A DNA stretch of 64,000 bases from Leucosporidium creatinivorum (GCA_001600635.1 BCKL01000012.1:620001-684000); one strand, 5' to 3'; positions 12,476 to 24,019 are shown, counted from the stretch's first letter. Numbers and translations are program-made. Notes: generated from the letters alone by a model not told the origin.

Positions 12476-15400
12476 CTTGTCTTGCTAGCAGAAAGAGCGA
12501 AGTACGAGAACGAAGCAGAACGAAGCGATTTGAGAGCGGCGAGATGACGCGCCTGCAGGGGAGGTGGGGATCGAGAAGTGTGTAGAGCTGTAGCCGAGTA
12601 GCGAGGTAGTCGATTGATGTAGCTCGCGGGCTGGTAATGTTGTGAAGAGAAGGGGAAGGTGAGAATCACGAACGAAAGATTGAGCCGAGCTTCAAGCGAG
12701 GGCGAGTCGAGGGAGAGGAGGCCTCTAGACTTCACTTACAATTGGCTGTTGGACGAAGGTAGTTAGCTCGTTGAAACTGACCGAACTACCCAGCGAGCTG
12801 CCTGCTCAGCATCCAGAGCAACAAGCAGCAGATGTAGAGCTCGGCGCCGAGCTCTTCGAAGCTTTGTAGCTTTGCTGAAGGGGGAAGACGTGAGGGATAC
12901 AGAGCAGGGGAAGCTGCCGTACCAGACCTCAATTCTCCCTTCTTTGAAATGCTCCGCACCGCCTGCTGTAGCTCATCCAAGACCAACAAGAGCGAGCCTC
13001 AGCTCGAGGTCGCCTCTCTCTCTCCTCCGCCTCACTCGCTTTCCGCTTCGTCTCACTTCTGCTTCTCTGGTCGGGCTCAGCGTGTGCACTGTCGGCTGCT
13101 GCGAGGGAGGCTGTAAGTCATCAAGCGTAGGCTGGTCTGCACGGGAGGGAGATGAAGAGAGGGGAGGCTCGCTGGATCCTTGTGCGCTGGCTGTGAGCGG
13201 GTGCTGGCGGCTGGTGGACAAGGTCAGCCTCAGACTGAGTCAGATTCTCCCTGCCCCGCGCCACGGCGTCGCTGGTCTCGAGTGCAACAGGCAGCTCAAA
13301 GCGAGGGCGGGTCAACGGCCAAGCTCTGCAGGGCGCTCGCAGCGGGGCGGTGGGCGCGCTCAGTGATATCACGGTATCGCATTGTCCCGTCAAAGCCTGC
13401 ACAACAACACTCGATATCTTGCTGCGAGCGAAGACGAGCGCCCATCGCCGAGCTCGGGAGGCTTGTCTTCGCTTCGAGCAGACGAGGGCGGGTCTAGCTT
13501 CGTTGCTCCCCGTTTCGTGATCCTCGTCATTCAAACTGGCTCGAGTGCGCAGAATGAAGTATCGTTAGCTCGCCGAGCTCTTGAGCGTGGACCGCTCTTC
13601 GCCGAGCGCTTCTTCGCTCCGTTGACGACGGTCAGCGGGGCAGCTGTGCTGCACTCGCAGACGTAGGCGTTTCGAGTGTCGTGCTGAGACTGCTCCACTC
13701 CCTTTGCACACCCTACATCTTCGCCAGCAGCTTCCAGCCCTTTGCCAAGGTTAGCTCTGCGCACGACGAAAGCTTGCGGAGACGTCTCGGTAGGTTCGAT
13801 GACCTCAGGCGAGCCCCACGGAGCTTCGGGGCGCGTTCAACATTGACGACCTTTTGATGCAACATCAGCAGCTCCGTAGAGTTGCTGCCGCGAGCATGCG
13901 GCGGCTGAGCGCACCTCCGATTCGCTGTCGAGCTCTCGACCGAGGTGCTGAGAGCTTGCAGTGATGTTGGTGGGTTGCCCGTTCTCTGTAAACACGTCGT
14001 TCGGTCCGTCAGCGGCGATGGAGGCGACTGAGACGCCGTGTGAGAGAGTCGCTCGGCGCAACGCTCCTCGCGCCGGCTCAGCCTCTCGCTGGAGGTTGGG
14101 CAGAGCGGATGTATTTTGCGCCATGGGCTATATCACTCTGCAGAGGTACTGCATGGAAAGACGATTGAGGGCCTGAAGCTTGTCCTCCAGCAAACGTCTT
14201 CGGTGAGGACCGGCGCCGGAGAAGGGCAGCTTCAGGCGCTTTCATGCTGGCTGCTGGCTGCTGTGGGCTCGGCTCACCGGTGGTCTGCATATTCATGCTG
14301 AGCACGCTCTTCCGCTGCTCATAAGCCAACGCTACATCGTATGATTGCACCGAGTCGCCCCGTCCGATAGGCTCGGCTGCTCGATCTTTCAGTTCGCTTG
14401 CAGAGGCTCGACAGGGCTGACGGCTCTCTGGAGTGATGTTGCAGGCCCTGGGTCGCAGTGTTGGGGCTGCGGTCAGGGGAAAAGTCAGCCCTGCTGCGGC
14501 TGGTGGAGCCCATGAGCTCGTCGTCGGCGATGCGCCTGCGCCGAGCTGCCCATCTTTCAACAAGAAGGGGCGCCTGACGCTAGCTTCCGCAGTTGAAGAC
14601 GCTTCTGGTACTTCGTTTCACTGCTCTTGCCGTTGTAGGTGAGGTGAGGCTGCAACGCTCGAAGGCTCGCTGCGAGGGGCGGTTCTTGTACCTTTGCTAA
14701 GCTGAGCTCAGTGGAGGTGGAAGATACACGCTCTACGTAGGTCGGGTCTTGGAGCTGTTGGGCAGTAGCAGAGTCTGCCTTCGGTGTCGGGCGAGGGCGG
14801 ACCTTTCGCAACGGGTGCTCGGTCGAGGCTTGCGCGTTTCTCTTGCGCCCTAGCAGGCTCGAAGGAAGTATGATACCTGCTCATCGATGTTACGGATCTG
14901 AGCTGACGGTTGCAAGACTGAGCTGATGGCCGTTTCGGGCTTTCCGGAGGATCGCTCGGCGCTGACCATTCGCCGAGCCCGCCTTCGAAGCAGGACGCTC
15001 TCCGCCGATCATCCTAAGATCTCGCTAGCACCATATCAGCGGCTTTACAGGATAATATTGCTGGATTTTGTATTTCGGTCCCCAGTTCTCGGTCCTGCTC
15101 GGTGAAGTTGGAGAGCATCTTGCAGCAGCGCAGGCCGGCATGCTCTGCTCTTCCCCTTCTCTTCAGAGTGAGGAGGCAGAAGTCAGTCTTGACCATGCTT
15201 CACCGCATTGCCCATCGTTTGGGCTGAGAAGCTTCAAGGGTCGCCCCTTGCTCAGCGCCAGCGCCTTCGCCGAACTCTGCGCTGTGGTCGCCCTCGCTTC
15301 AGTCGAGTAAATTTGTTCAGCTGTGGCGGTCCTGGAACAACAGGAGCTATGTCCTTACCCTCAGCATTGCGATGGGGCCCAGGTGGCAGTCGGAAGAAGC

Positions 15401-15784
15401 TCGGCGAGGGCAAGAGCAGGCTCTTCGGTGGTGCTCAAGATAGCTCTCTTACCCCTTGTCCGGCGGCTCTGAACATCAGCGGATCTGAAAGGCTCTTCTT
15501 CACCTTTCCAGTCCGCTAAAGACCAGCGCGACCTCGATAGGGGCTCGTCGCGAGCGAGCATGACGCGTCGCGAGTTGCAGGGAGCTGGGTGTGTAGGCTG
15601 GTAGGCGAGCGGCAGAGTAGACTGTAGAGTTACAGAGCTGTCGTGAGATGGCCCGTGCGCGAGGAGCTCCGTGACGCCCCATCCGAAAGGATGAGCGTGC
15701 GAGAAGGTGCGAGGAAGGGTTGACCTTTTGCGACTCACTCGACTCGCCACAAGCTCTCGCAAGACTCGACTACAACACTACCAG
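12476..15784. other. About 3.3 kb with no recognisable gene
   Basis: The first 250 bases are probably leader of the glycosylase gene. The rest (about 12.75-15.78 kb) has only short ORFs on both strands that resemble no family I know and show no consistent exon chain. It is rich in CTGTAG/CTACAG and in CTCGGCG/CGCCGAG words. The last part is presumably the caleosin promoter and leader. Confidence 0.5.
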
Positions 15785-16900
15785 ATGGCGACTAGCAAAC
15801 AACCTCAAGGAGGAGGGTTCCAGGCTGATATCGCTCAGAACTCGGCGACGATGGAGTTTCCTGCGCCTCGCGGGCTCGACAAGAAGCTCGTTTCGCCTCG
15901 TGAGTAGTCGGCGCAGTATTCAGTGAGCTATAGAGGTGTACTCCTGCTCACTCCGACTCTGCACTCCAACAGACACCCCTCGCGCCAACATCGCGGCCGA
16001 CTCGGAGCACCCCGACGGCAGCACCGAGCGCGACTGGGCGAGCACCCACAAGCACCAGACTGTACTCGAGCAGCATATCGACTTCTTCTGCCCGAGAGGA
16101 GATGGAGTCATCTGGCCTCTCGACACGTTCAAGGCGCACCTCAAGCTCGGCTTCAACTTGATCTTTGCTTTCCTCGCCATGTGCATGTGAGTATAGAGCT
16201 TCGAGTTCTGGGTCAGCTGTAGGGCACTGCTCGAAACTCTGCACACCCGACAGCATCCACTCGGGCTTCTCCTGGTGGACTCAGGACGGCTGGATCCCCG
16301 ACCCTTTCTTCCGCATCTACACCAAGAACATCCACCGCGCCAAGCACGGTTCGGACTCGGGCGTCTACGATTCGGAGGTGAGCTTTCCAAGTCTGTTGCT
16401 CAGCTGAGCGCGATTGGGCTGACCCTGCTGCTCGACCTAACAGGGCCGCTTCGTCCCCTCGGCGTTCGAGTCGCTCTTCAGCAAGTTCGACAAGGATGGC
16501 AAGAGCGGTTTGAGCTTCCGTGAGGGATTGATGATGTTGAGGGAACACAGGAACGTCGCTGATCCCTTCGGTGAGCGCTCTTTCTCCTCGACTGGGTTAT
16601 TCCCGCCTTCGCCGAACCGTGAGCTCGGGGTGACCTCCAACGTCGACAGGCTGGTTCGCGGCCGTCTTCGAGTGGGGTACCGTCTGGCTTCTCATCAATC
16701 CCTCCGACCACGTCGTCACCAAGGAGCAGCTTCGCACCATCTACGACGTGGGCCTTCTTCGCGTTCCATCCGAGCGCCGAGCTGACGGCTTTCGCCTCGC
16801 TGAACAGGGCTCGCTCTTCTACGAGATGGCGCACGAGCGCGAGAACGCTGGCAAGACGAAGCAGCTCTCCAAGGACCAGAACAACGTCAAGGCCGACTAG
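15785..16900 (+). CDS. Caleosin (lipid-droplet Ca2+-binding peroxygenase)
   Basis: A lipid-droplet or ER protein binding calcium and haem; family members act as peroxygenases on fatty-acid hydroperoxides. Start ATG 15785 (MATSKQPQGGGF). The EF-hand region HIDFFCPRGDGVIWPLDTF carries the caleosin His, the D-G-x-I calcium loop and the following Pro. A hydrophobic segment (LGFNLIFAFLAMCM) lies where the oil-body anchor sits. Next come the stretch INIHRAKHGSDSG-type (KNIHRAKHGSDSGVYDSE), a second acidic loop (FDKDGKSGLSFREG) and the C-terminal WFAAVFEWGTVWLLI helix. It ends NNVKAD at 16900. Six exons; for example an intron starts after VSPR and another after IYD (GTGGGC...CTGAC...AACAG). Its presence suits an oil-storing yeast. 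Confidence 0.93.
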
Positions 16901-17262
16901 GCGGCTCGGGGTGGATTCGGAGGGGGACAGTGTCGCTTGCTTGCTGGTTTAGTAGTACATTCTTCGTTTGTGGAACCAGTGTGTCACCCTGGGCGTATCG
17001 TCGATCTTCAGGCGAGGTCGCGAATGGGCTATAACGGAGCAGACTTCATAAAGGCCTCTCGGCGGCGAGACTGAAGAGTGTCCCTGCTTGTGCAGGATCT
17101 CTTACGCTACTACCGGCCATTGTACAGCATTCATCGCCTTTTCAGCGCTCTCTGGCGCGCGAAGATGTTCCACACTTCCGCGAGACTCCAACTCAGCCCG
17201 ACTCCGCCGTTCGCTGCTCTTCCACCCGCTCCTCACTCGTTCTCTCAGCAACACGACGTACA
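16901..17262. other. Short intergenic interval
   Basis: Caleosin 3' region followed by the pyrimidine-rich leader of pantothenate synthetase. No further feature seen. Confidence 0.5.
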
Positions 17263-18905
17263 ATGGCTCAGCAACTCCCCTCTGCACCCTTTCCCATCCT
17301 CACATCGGTCGCTGAGGTCCGCGAATGGAGGGCAGCTCGCCAAGCTGCTGGAGAACAAGTTGGATTCGTCCCGACGATGGGAGCGCTGCATGACGGTCAT
17401 CTGAGCTTGGGTGAGTATGAGTGCGTGTGCCGGAGCCGAGAGTGCGCTCGAAGGCCACTACAGAGCTGCAGGATTGCCGGTGACCGGTAAAAGGTTGGGA
17501 GTCGGGAAGCACGGGCGCTAGAGGGGAGCTGCTGGGAGATCTGCGAACGCAGCAGCAGGTAGTTATCAGCCACCTGTAGCTGGTCTGCTGCGTGCTGCTC
17601 CGCGGCGACTCTCTCTCGACGCAGTGAGAGCCTCTCCGCTGAAGCGACGACGCCGGCTCGCTCCACGGAGCAGCGGGAATCGCTGACAGGTGCGCAGCCA
17701 TGTTCAAAGTGAGCACAACTCTCTGCAGCCTCGCTGTACTGGACTTGGCGCTCCGGCAGACGCTCATGAGCGCTGCTCGGCGGAGCCGGTAGCGAATTCG
17801 ACCTTCGCTGGCTTCTGCAGAGCTGCAAAAGGCTTGCAGGGGCGGTGATTCTCGGTGTATTTGCTGTTGCTCTCACCTGATTATTCCAATGAAAGCCATG
17901 CTATCTGTACACAGCTGACCAAACCTTCGCCGAACAGTTCGCGCCTCACTGGAAGCCAACGAAGCCACCGTCATCTCCATCTTTGTCAACCCTGCCCAAT
18001 TCGCTCCTCACGAGGATCTGGCGACCTACCCACGCACTATCGAAGCCGACATCGCCGCGCTTGCCTCCCTCTCCATCCCCGTCGTGGGCTCCTCATCGCC
18101 GAGAACCGTTTCAGCGCTCTTCCTTCCTCCCGTCTCGGCTCTGTACCCCAGCGGAATCGACACCGACGTCTCCAAGCAGCGAGGTACCTTCCTCGAGGTC
18201 AAGGGCCTGCAAGAAGTCATGGAGGGCGTCTCGCGACCGGGCTTCTTCCGTGGGGTCGCTACGGTGGTCATCAAGCTGTTCAACATCATCCAGGTGAGCT
18301 GCGGATCTTTTATACCTCTTTTCCTTCGCCTGGCGTCCAGCTAAAGGGCTCTATACTGACCAATTCTCCCTTTTCCCTCCCCCCGCCGACAGCCGACCAA
18401 AGCTTACTTCGGTCAAAAGGACATCCAACAAGCCCTCCTCCTCCGCCGAATGCTCACCGACCTCCACGTCCCTGCACCTCTCGCCTCCAACCTCGTCATC
18501 ATCCCAACTTACCGCGACACCGTCTCGGAGCTCGCCCTCTCCTCCCGCAACGCCTACCTTCGTGCCGAGGAGCGACCATGGGCTACAGTGCTCATCGATG
18601 CGCTGCACAAGGCGCAGCAGGTGTGGGATGAGCAGAGGTCGAAGGGAGATGTCACGATCAAGGATGTGCTGGAAGCAGCGCGGGAGTCGGTTCGGCAGGT
18701 CGAGAAGAAGGCCGCAGAGGAGGGCAAGGGCGTCGAGGTTCGGCTGATCTACGTCGCCCTGAACGATCCTGGGGAGTTGTATGACTTGGAGAAGGAGGAA
18801 AGCGCGACAGTGCCGAGGGGGAAGGGCGCCGTGCTGAGCGGGGCAGTCATGCTCGGTCGTACGAGGCTGATAGACAACCTAGTGTTCGATTATCCCCTCA
18901 ACTAA
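17263..18905 (+). CDS. PAN6: Pantothenate synthetase (pantoate--beta-alanine ligase)
   Basis: Joins pantoate and beta-alanine with ATP to make pantothenate, the precursor of coenzyme A; cytosolic. Start ATG 17263 ([13 protein letters not shown]). The nucleotide-binding HIGH-type motif is in [15 protein letters not shown]. The next exon continues [19 protein letters not shown] and [13 protein letters not shown], both family hallmarks. Further motifs are [23 protein letters not shown] and the ATP-site [10 protein letters not shown]. It ends at LVFDYPLN. Three exons: a 527-nt intron after HLSL and a roughly 100-nt intron after LFNIIQ (about 18293-18392). Length is normal for fungal Pan6 with a small insertion near [16 protein letters not shown]. 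Confidence 0.95.
17411..17937 (+). other. Long first intron of the pantothenate synthetase gene (527 nt)
   Basis: Donor GTGAGT after SLG (codon split) and acceptor CGAACAG before the Val-Arg-Ala-Ser exon. A branch-like CAGCTGAC lies about 25 nt before the acceptor. It is about the same length as the first intron of the SHPRH-like gene but shows no obvious sequence match to it by eye. Confidence 0.8.
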
Positions 18906-19082
18906 AATGCAAGGCATGGAACTTATTCGCGTAGTATCATTCCAGCGTCGCTCGTGAGGAGCCCGGCGGTCAAGCTGCATCAGCCGAGGAGATTGAGAAG
19001 GCGAGGCGAGCTCGATTCGCTCCTCTCCCACCGACCACATCTCGCTGTTCTCGTGGACCTTCGATTCCTCCGCTCACTCGCC

Positions 19083-20526
19083 ATGGACCTCGATCGTCTC
19101 CTCAAGACTCATCTCGACCACCTCGAGTCCTCTCTGCGTCGACTCGACGGCATCGAAAACGAGCGAGCTGGAGCCGGCGACCTCCCTTTCGTTCACTTTG
19201 GCGCTCTCGCTCATTTGGCTCGTCCTGAATACGACAAAGTTCGCGTCGCCTTCGAGGATACCTTCGGCCCGTGCCAGCCCAACTTCTGCAAGCTCGGGGG
19301 TGACCTCGGCGCTATCCTCCTCGCGACGGCCGTGCGGAAGCTACTCGCTGCTGGAGAGCTTGAGTCGACCAAGACACTTTCGCATGCCCTGTACTGGGTA
19401 GCCACTGTTCAGGAGGAAGTCGATACGATGTACGCTACGTGCACCCAGTGACGAGGTGATCGACGAGCTGACCGAGTTCTTCGCCGAAGCGATCCACCTT
19501 CGACTGCCAACGGAGACGCCGATGATCGCTACAGGAGTGAAACCAAGTCTTACGTTTACGGACTACAAGATGGGCGTATTGTGCACACTGACCCTGTACC
19601 CTTGCAGCGAGGCTCCCGCGCCTCAAACGCCGACTCTCAAGCGCTCGCGCTCCCCGTCCCTCACCCTGCCTCTCACCGACGCTAGGACGAGTTCGGTCAC
19701 CGTCCAGCACTCGCCCTCGCCGTCGAAACATGTCCGCTTGTCGACGCCTCAGAGTATCCCTTCGGCTTTCAATCCCGGCGACTTTGTTCTCGCTCGTTTC
19801 GCCAAGTCGAAGCCCTGGCCTAGCTTGGCGAGCTGCTCCACCTGCGCTAACTCCAGTGAGGCTCTGATAACCGTCCCACTGTAATACAGGTGCTCGACCC
19901 GTCTTCGGTGCCGCAGAAGCCGATAAAGGGAGACCAGACTCCCACCTCGGTGCTCGTTACCTGGATTCCCAATGGACGCGAAATGTGCGCGAACACGCTC
20001 CCGTTTCCTTTGAATGCTGCTGACCGACTACGATACCCCTTACAGCGAGTGGAAGGACCCTTCGAGCCTCTCGGCGCTCACTACCGCCGTGGCCAAGAAG
20101 CTCCTCAGCACGAAGAAGTCCCAGCCTACCGCCACGCAGGACAAGAAGATCTTCAAAGAAGCGTTGCAGATCTTCTTGAACGACAAGGAGAGGAACAAGT
20201 GGAAGGACGTTGCCGTAGGCGAGTTGCAGACTTTCGCCGAGGAGGAGAGGGAACGTGATAGCGTCACTGAGGTGAGTTCTGTCTCCTCTTGCCGAAGGAT
20301 TCGTCGCTAATACGTTCGCCTTTTCTGATGTTCTATAGCTCGTCTGCTGCAAGCGGCCCTGGGATGGCGAAGAGGTGCGCCGAGCTTCTCGTTTCTGGCG
20401 TTGCCTAGTCCGATCGTTGAAGCCCTTCATCAACAGACCATTGTGGCTTGCGACCGCTGCGAGAAGTGGGAGCATGCTACATGCATCAGCTATACTTGCG
20501 CTTCGTGCGCAAAGGACGGAGCTTAG
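19083..20526 (+). CDS. PWWP/PHD-type chromatin-reader-like protein, copy 1 (the divergent copy)
   Basis: Probably a nuclear methyl-lysine reader, inferred from domains. Start MDLDRLLKTHLDHLESSLRRL. The N-terminal helical region (to about residue 115) ends VATVQEEVDTM. A Ser/Pro/Arg-rich linker (LKRSRSPSL) follows, then the PWWP-like segment FNPGDFVLARFAKSKPWPSL continuing VLDPSSVPQKPIKGD and SVLVTWIPNG. A helical segment (IFKEALQIFLNDKERNKW) comes next. The C-terminus is a shortened PHD-like finger: LVCCKRPWDGEE, then VACDRCEKWEHATC and YTCASC. The intron after KPWPSL appears to use a GC donor (GCGAGC at 19828) where copies 2 and 3 have GTAAGC. Exons in the linker region (19430-19620) are uncertain. 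It is convergent with gene B copy 1, about 270 bp away stop to stop. Confidence 0.75.
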
Positions 20527-20792
20527 TGGGGTTCCCTAGCTTAGCCTCGAGAAGGAGTCGATATCGTAGTATGGTGGAGGTCGTCATAGGAGCATATACT
20601 TCAAATTCGTATCGTGCTGTAGAGAGACGATGAGTGGCGCAGAGGAGAGCTTGAGAACGCGAGAGGAACCCTTCGCCGAGCCAGTCTCTCGCTCCTCGAC
20701 TCGACTCAAGCGAGAAGTATCGACGAAGCGCTACATTTTCACCCCCTCTCACTCCCCCTCAGTGCCGGCTTGTTTTCCTACTTTGCATCTAT

Positions 20793-22395
20793 CTACTTCT
20801 CCACAAGCAACCACTCCCCTTCCTCCCCCCTCACTGTCAGCACAACCTCGGCGCCCTCCCTGCTCAACCACCTCCTCACCTCCCTCTCGACATGCACTTC
20901 TCCCTCGCCTTCCTCCCCAAACTCAATGGACAGTCCTGCACCCTTTGCGAGCTGCGCCGAAAGGACGGAGTAGCTGTAGATGGTGAGGAGGGAGCCACAG
21001 CTGGGAGAGGAGCGGGAGATCGCCGAGGGTCGGAGGAGACGAGGAGGGGGGAGGGGAGTGAGTGAGTTGGGGGAAGGTGGGTGAAGGTGAATGGAGATGG
21101 AAGGGACGGCTCGTCGTGGATGAGGACTGTGGGTGAAGAGAGAGTCAGCTGAGCTCAAAAACGAGAACGGCGCCGAGCAGCCAGGCTCACCTCGAAGCAT
21201 GCTCTTCGGCTCAATTACAGCTGCCCTCGGCTTGATCACTCGGCCAGTGGAAGCTTGGATCCAAGTCGAGGCTCGTTTTGGAGAGCGAAGAGTAGCAGAA
21301 GGTCGTTTCGGGACAGGGGGAGGGGGCATGAGCTCGGCGTCGGAGAGAAGGGAGTCGCACTTGGGCTCGGTGGGGGCAGAAGAAGGGGGAGCGAAGGAAG
21401 GAAACGTGGGTGGCTGATGAGGAGGAGTGGTATCTTGACCGGTGGTGTTGCTCGTTCGAGTGGTGCGGGCGGTGGGAGGGCGACGAGGGGAACGAGGAGG
21501 GGGGAACTCGCCGAGATCGACTCCGAGCTTATCTCTTCTGCGTTGGGGCGAGTCGAGGGTTTGCAAAAAGGTGACTCAACAAGACAGAAGAGCGAGCTCA
21601 CTGCTGGGCCTCCAACTGCAGCTCGCACAACCTTGCCCACACATCCACCTGATCCCTCTCCTCAAACACCTCCTTCCTGCACTTGCACTCCACACAATGC
21701 TTCCTAATCCTCCCCGGTCTCTTCCCCCACCACAAACTGTGCGTACACGAATCGACACAGCTCTGCGCTTTGATGAGCTCGTTGGAGCGCTCGGAGTCGG
21801 CGGGGGAAATGGAGCCGAGGTAGGAGTTGGGAGGGAAGAGGAAGGTTTTGAGGTTGAGGAGTTGGGTNNGGGGAGTGATAGGGACAAGGCNGCCGAGGGT
21901 GGGATCCCAGGCGTACGATTGAGGTGCAGNGGGTTGAGGAGGGGTGACGGGGACATGGAGAGNNAGGNAGNNCGAAGGNANTTCGGCCTGCTGTGGAGCG
22001 CTGACGGTGCCGCTCGAGCCGTAGANCCGATTGAAGGGAATCTGGGATCCTTGTCCTCGGCCGCTACCCGTCGCCCTATCCTGCTGCCCTCCTCCGAGCT
22101 GGCGACCCGAGCTAGGCGACGACCCGGCGCCTTCCCTTCCCCCTGCTTCGACGTACTCTTCCTCTTCCTCACTCTCCTCCCCCTCACTCTCATCATAATC
22201 ATCGCTACTCCCCTGTCCAGCAGCTTCAATGGCCCTCTCCGAGAGCTTTCTCGACCTCTTGGATCGCTCGAGGAACTCGGGAGGGGGAGTCGCTTCTCGT
22301 TTGGAGAGGCGAGGGCGCGTGGGCTGTAGGTCGGTAGTAGAGTTGGAAGAAGGAGACGAGCTGCTGGTGAGCACGCGGGTCATCAGGTAGGGCAT
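20793..22395 (-). CDS. Gene B copy 1: unrecognised, nuclear-type, acidic/basic protein
   Basis: No family recognised. Three exons by comparison with copy 2. Exon 1 starts MPYLMTRVLTSSSS, has a basic nuclear-signal-like patch (ERSKRSRKLSERA), an acidic run (DESEGEESEEEEEY), then a conserved block ending SLWWGKRPGRIRKHCVECKC, with Cys residues that could bind zinc. Exon 2 is Pro/Ser/Thr-rich (PPRSPRRPPTARTTR). The last exon should encode AQLAKGAGLSIEFGEEGEG and end LLVEK. Copy 1 lacks one base relative to copy 2 just after the second intron, so normal splicing would shift the tail out of frame. Leaving the 64-nt intron in keeps the frame open to the same stop. N runs at about 21.87-22.03 kb hide residues. 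It may be a decaying copy. Confidence 0.6.
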
Positions 22396-22911
22396 GGCGA
22401 GACTGGAGAGGGAGGTGAGAGGGGGAAGGGAGAGCGAAAGTGAGACGGTCAGCGAGGGTGAAGAGGTACAGAGGTCTACTGAAGGACGTGCAGAGCTCTT
22501 CGAACAGACTAAGTACTCTCGAAGCGCCGTAACAAGTCTTGAGCAGATTCGAAGCGAAGTGAAAGAGGGCAAGCCTCGAATCGAGCGAGTAACGCGAGGA
22601 AGTCCGAGCTCAATTTCGCTTGGCCAGTGCGCTACAGCGAGTCAACATGCCGAACTGCTCGAAAGGCTTCGCCTCCGCCCGGCAGCTGCTAGGAACTCAT
22701 TTCTCCACTTTGCTCGGCAGTGTCGCGGCTCGGGCTCGCTGAGGCTCTCCAGCCGACCGATGCAAAGGAGGGGGCTGTATTAGGACACGAGCGAGCTATT
22801 AAGACCGAAGGCGATTATTTGACGACTGCAGATGACCCTGCAAAGCGAACTGTCAACGTTTGGGCTCTCGCCTATCATCGTCGAGCTCCAGACTCACTCT
22901 GATACTCCTCG
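22396..22911. other. Interval between gene B copy 1 and the secreted-protein gene
   Basis: Positions 22396-22610 are gene B leader, duplicated at 36085-36314. From about 22620 to 22911 I see no gene. Both flanking genes are on the minus strand. Confidence 0.5.
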
Positions 22912-24019
22912 TCAAGCACTGCTGGTCGAGCTGACGGAAGCCGAGGTCTCGGTAGAAGAGGGGGAGGTGGTAGTCGAGCTCTCACTCCCGGTGCTCGAGC
23001 TCGAGGTGATGGTCGAGGAAGCTGCTCGGCGATGGCTAGTCAGCTCTCCTCTGCTCTGCTCTTCTCTCCTCCCCTTTGACTCACTCTCCGTGCTAGCAGC
23101 TCCGCTCGAAGTAGCCAAAGCGGAAGGACTCGACACCGTCCCATTGACACCGATGATGCCCTGCAATCCCTCGGCGACGGCGAGAGAAGTAGCTCCCGAG
23201 AGGGCGAGGATCGTTCCCTGCTGAGCGGCGTTGATGGCGTTGGAGAGCTCGGGGGTGGAGTTGCTGTTGGCTTTCGCCCTGTCAGCTCTTGGCTCGAGGA
23301 AGGGGAGGGAGAGAGACGGCTTACGCGACGGCAACAGGGAAAGCCAAAGTCGTTCCGTTCAACGAGATGAGAGCCGCTCCGAGTTGGCCTTGAGGGTTCG
23401 CACCACCAGCGTTGGGCTCCGAACCGTTGAGGATGTTCTGGTAGATCGCTTGAATGCCTTCGCCCGCGAGGACGAGCTCGGCCTGTCGACGCCGAGGGGT
23501 CGTCGGTCAGCATTGGAGGCTCGGCGAGAGAGTAGAGGAGAGCGTACAGAGGCGATGTTGGAAAGAACGTCGACGGCGGTGTTGCTGTAGCTCAAAGCAG
23601 TCAGACCGAGCTTGATAAGCTGCAGACCGAGCGACTCACTTAGTCGTCGCCGCGACTCCATGAACGGCTCTCACTCCGTCGGAAGCAGCCCTCAGCCCAG
23701 CAATGATTTGCGCCGTCGCTTGGTCGACAGCTGATCCGGCAGCCGAGGGCGTCGTGGTAGGAGCAGGGACAGCAGCTGAGAAGGGGGAGGTGAAATTGGC
23801 GATGGGCGTCGAAAGCTGGTAAGAGGTCGAAGTAGCGGAGAACCCACCGGTAGTAGCACTAGAGATGGGAGAGGAGGTCATGTTCCCCCCGCCGCCGCCG
23901 CTGTTAGTGCCGTTTTGACGCTTCTGGAGGCCGACGCCGAGCTGGAGAGGGTCGACGAGAGGCGAGCTGAGGACGAGAGAGAGGATGCTGAGAGTGAGGA
24001 AGAGAGTAGTAGCGAACAT
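22912..24019 (-). CDS. Secreted Ser/Thr-rich protein, function unknown
   Basis: Begins with a clear signal peptide, MFATTLFLTLSILSLVLSSP, followed by a possible Kex2-type site (LQKR) and a Gly/Asn/Ser-rich region. The middle consists of Ala-rich amphipathic helices (AGSAVDQATAQIIAGLRAAS; ELVLAGEGIQAIYQNILNG). The C-terminus is Ser/Thr-rich (TSSSSTGSESSTTTSPSS) and likely O-glycosylated. It ends SVSSTSSA without a strong terminal hydrophobic segment, so no GPI signal is evident. Four exons with introns near 23640-23590, 23550-23480 and 23325-23275. No catalytic motif. It resembles fungal cell-surface or secreted helical proteins in general form only. Confidence 0.7.

Larger units (their letters stand above)
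19083..22610. repeat. Inverted duplication, arm 1 (PWWP/PHD gene plus gene B)
   Basis: Matches 36085-39679 in opposite orientation. From the PWWP stop (about 20.53 kb) through gene B and its leader (about 22.61 kb) the two arms are very similar, including the non-coding spacer and about 540 bases of gene B with identical translations. Over the PWWP/PHD gene itself the match is much weaker, so the similarity changes sharply at its stop codon. Confidence 0.85.

Noticed and set aside
12466-12735. Minus-strand ORF resembling a mitochondrial presequence upstream of the DNA glycosylase
   Set aside because: The splice donor inside it joins out of frame to the glycosylase ATG, so it is better explained as untranslated leader or an upstream ORF.
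15785-18905. Caleosin plus pantothenate synthetase as a functional operon-like unit
   Set aside because: Separate promoters and introns and no pathway link; adjacency alone is not evidence.
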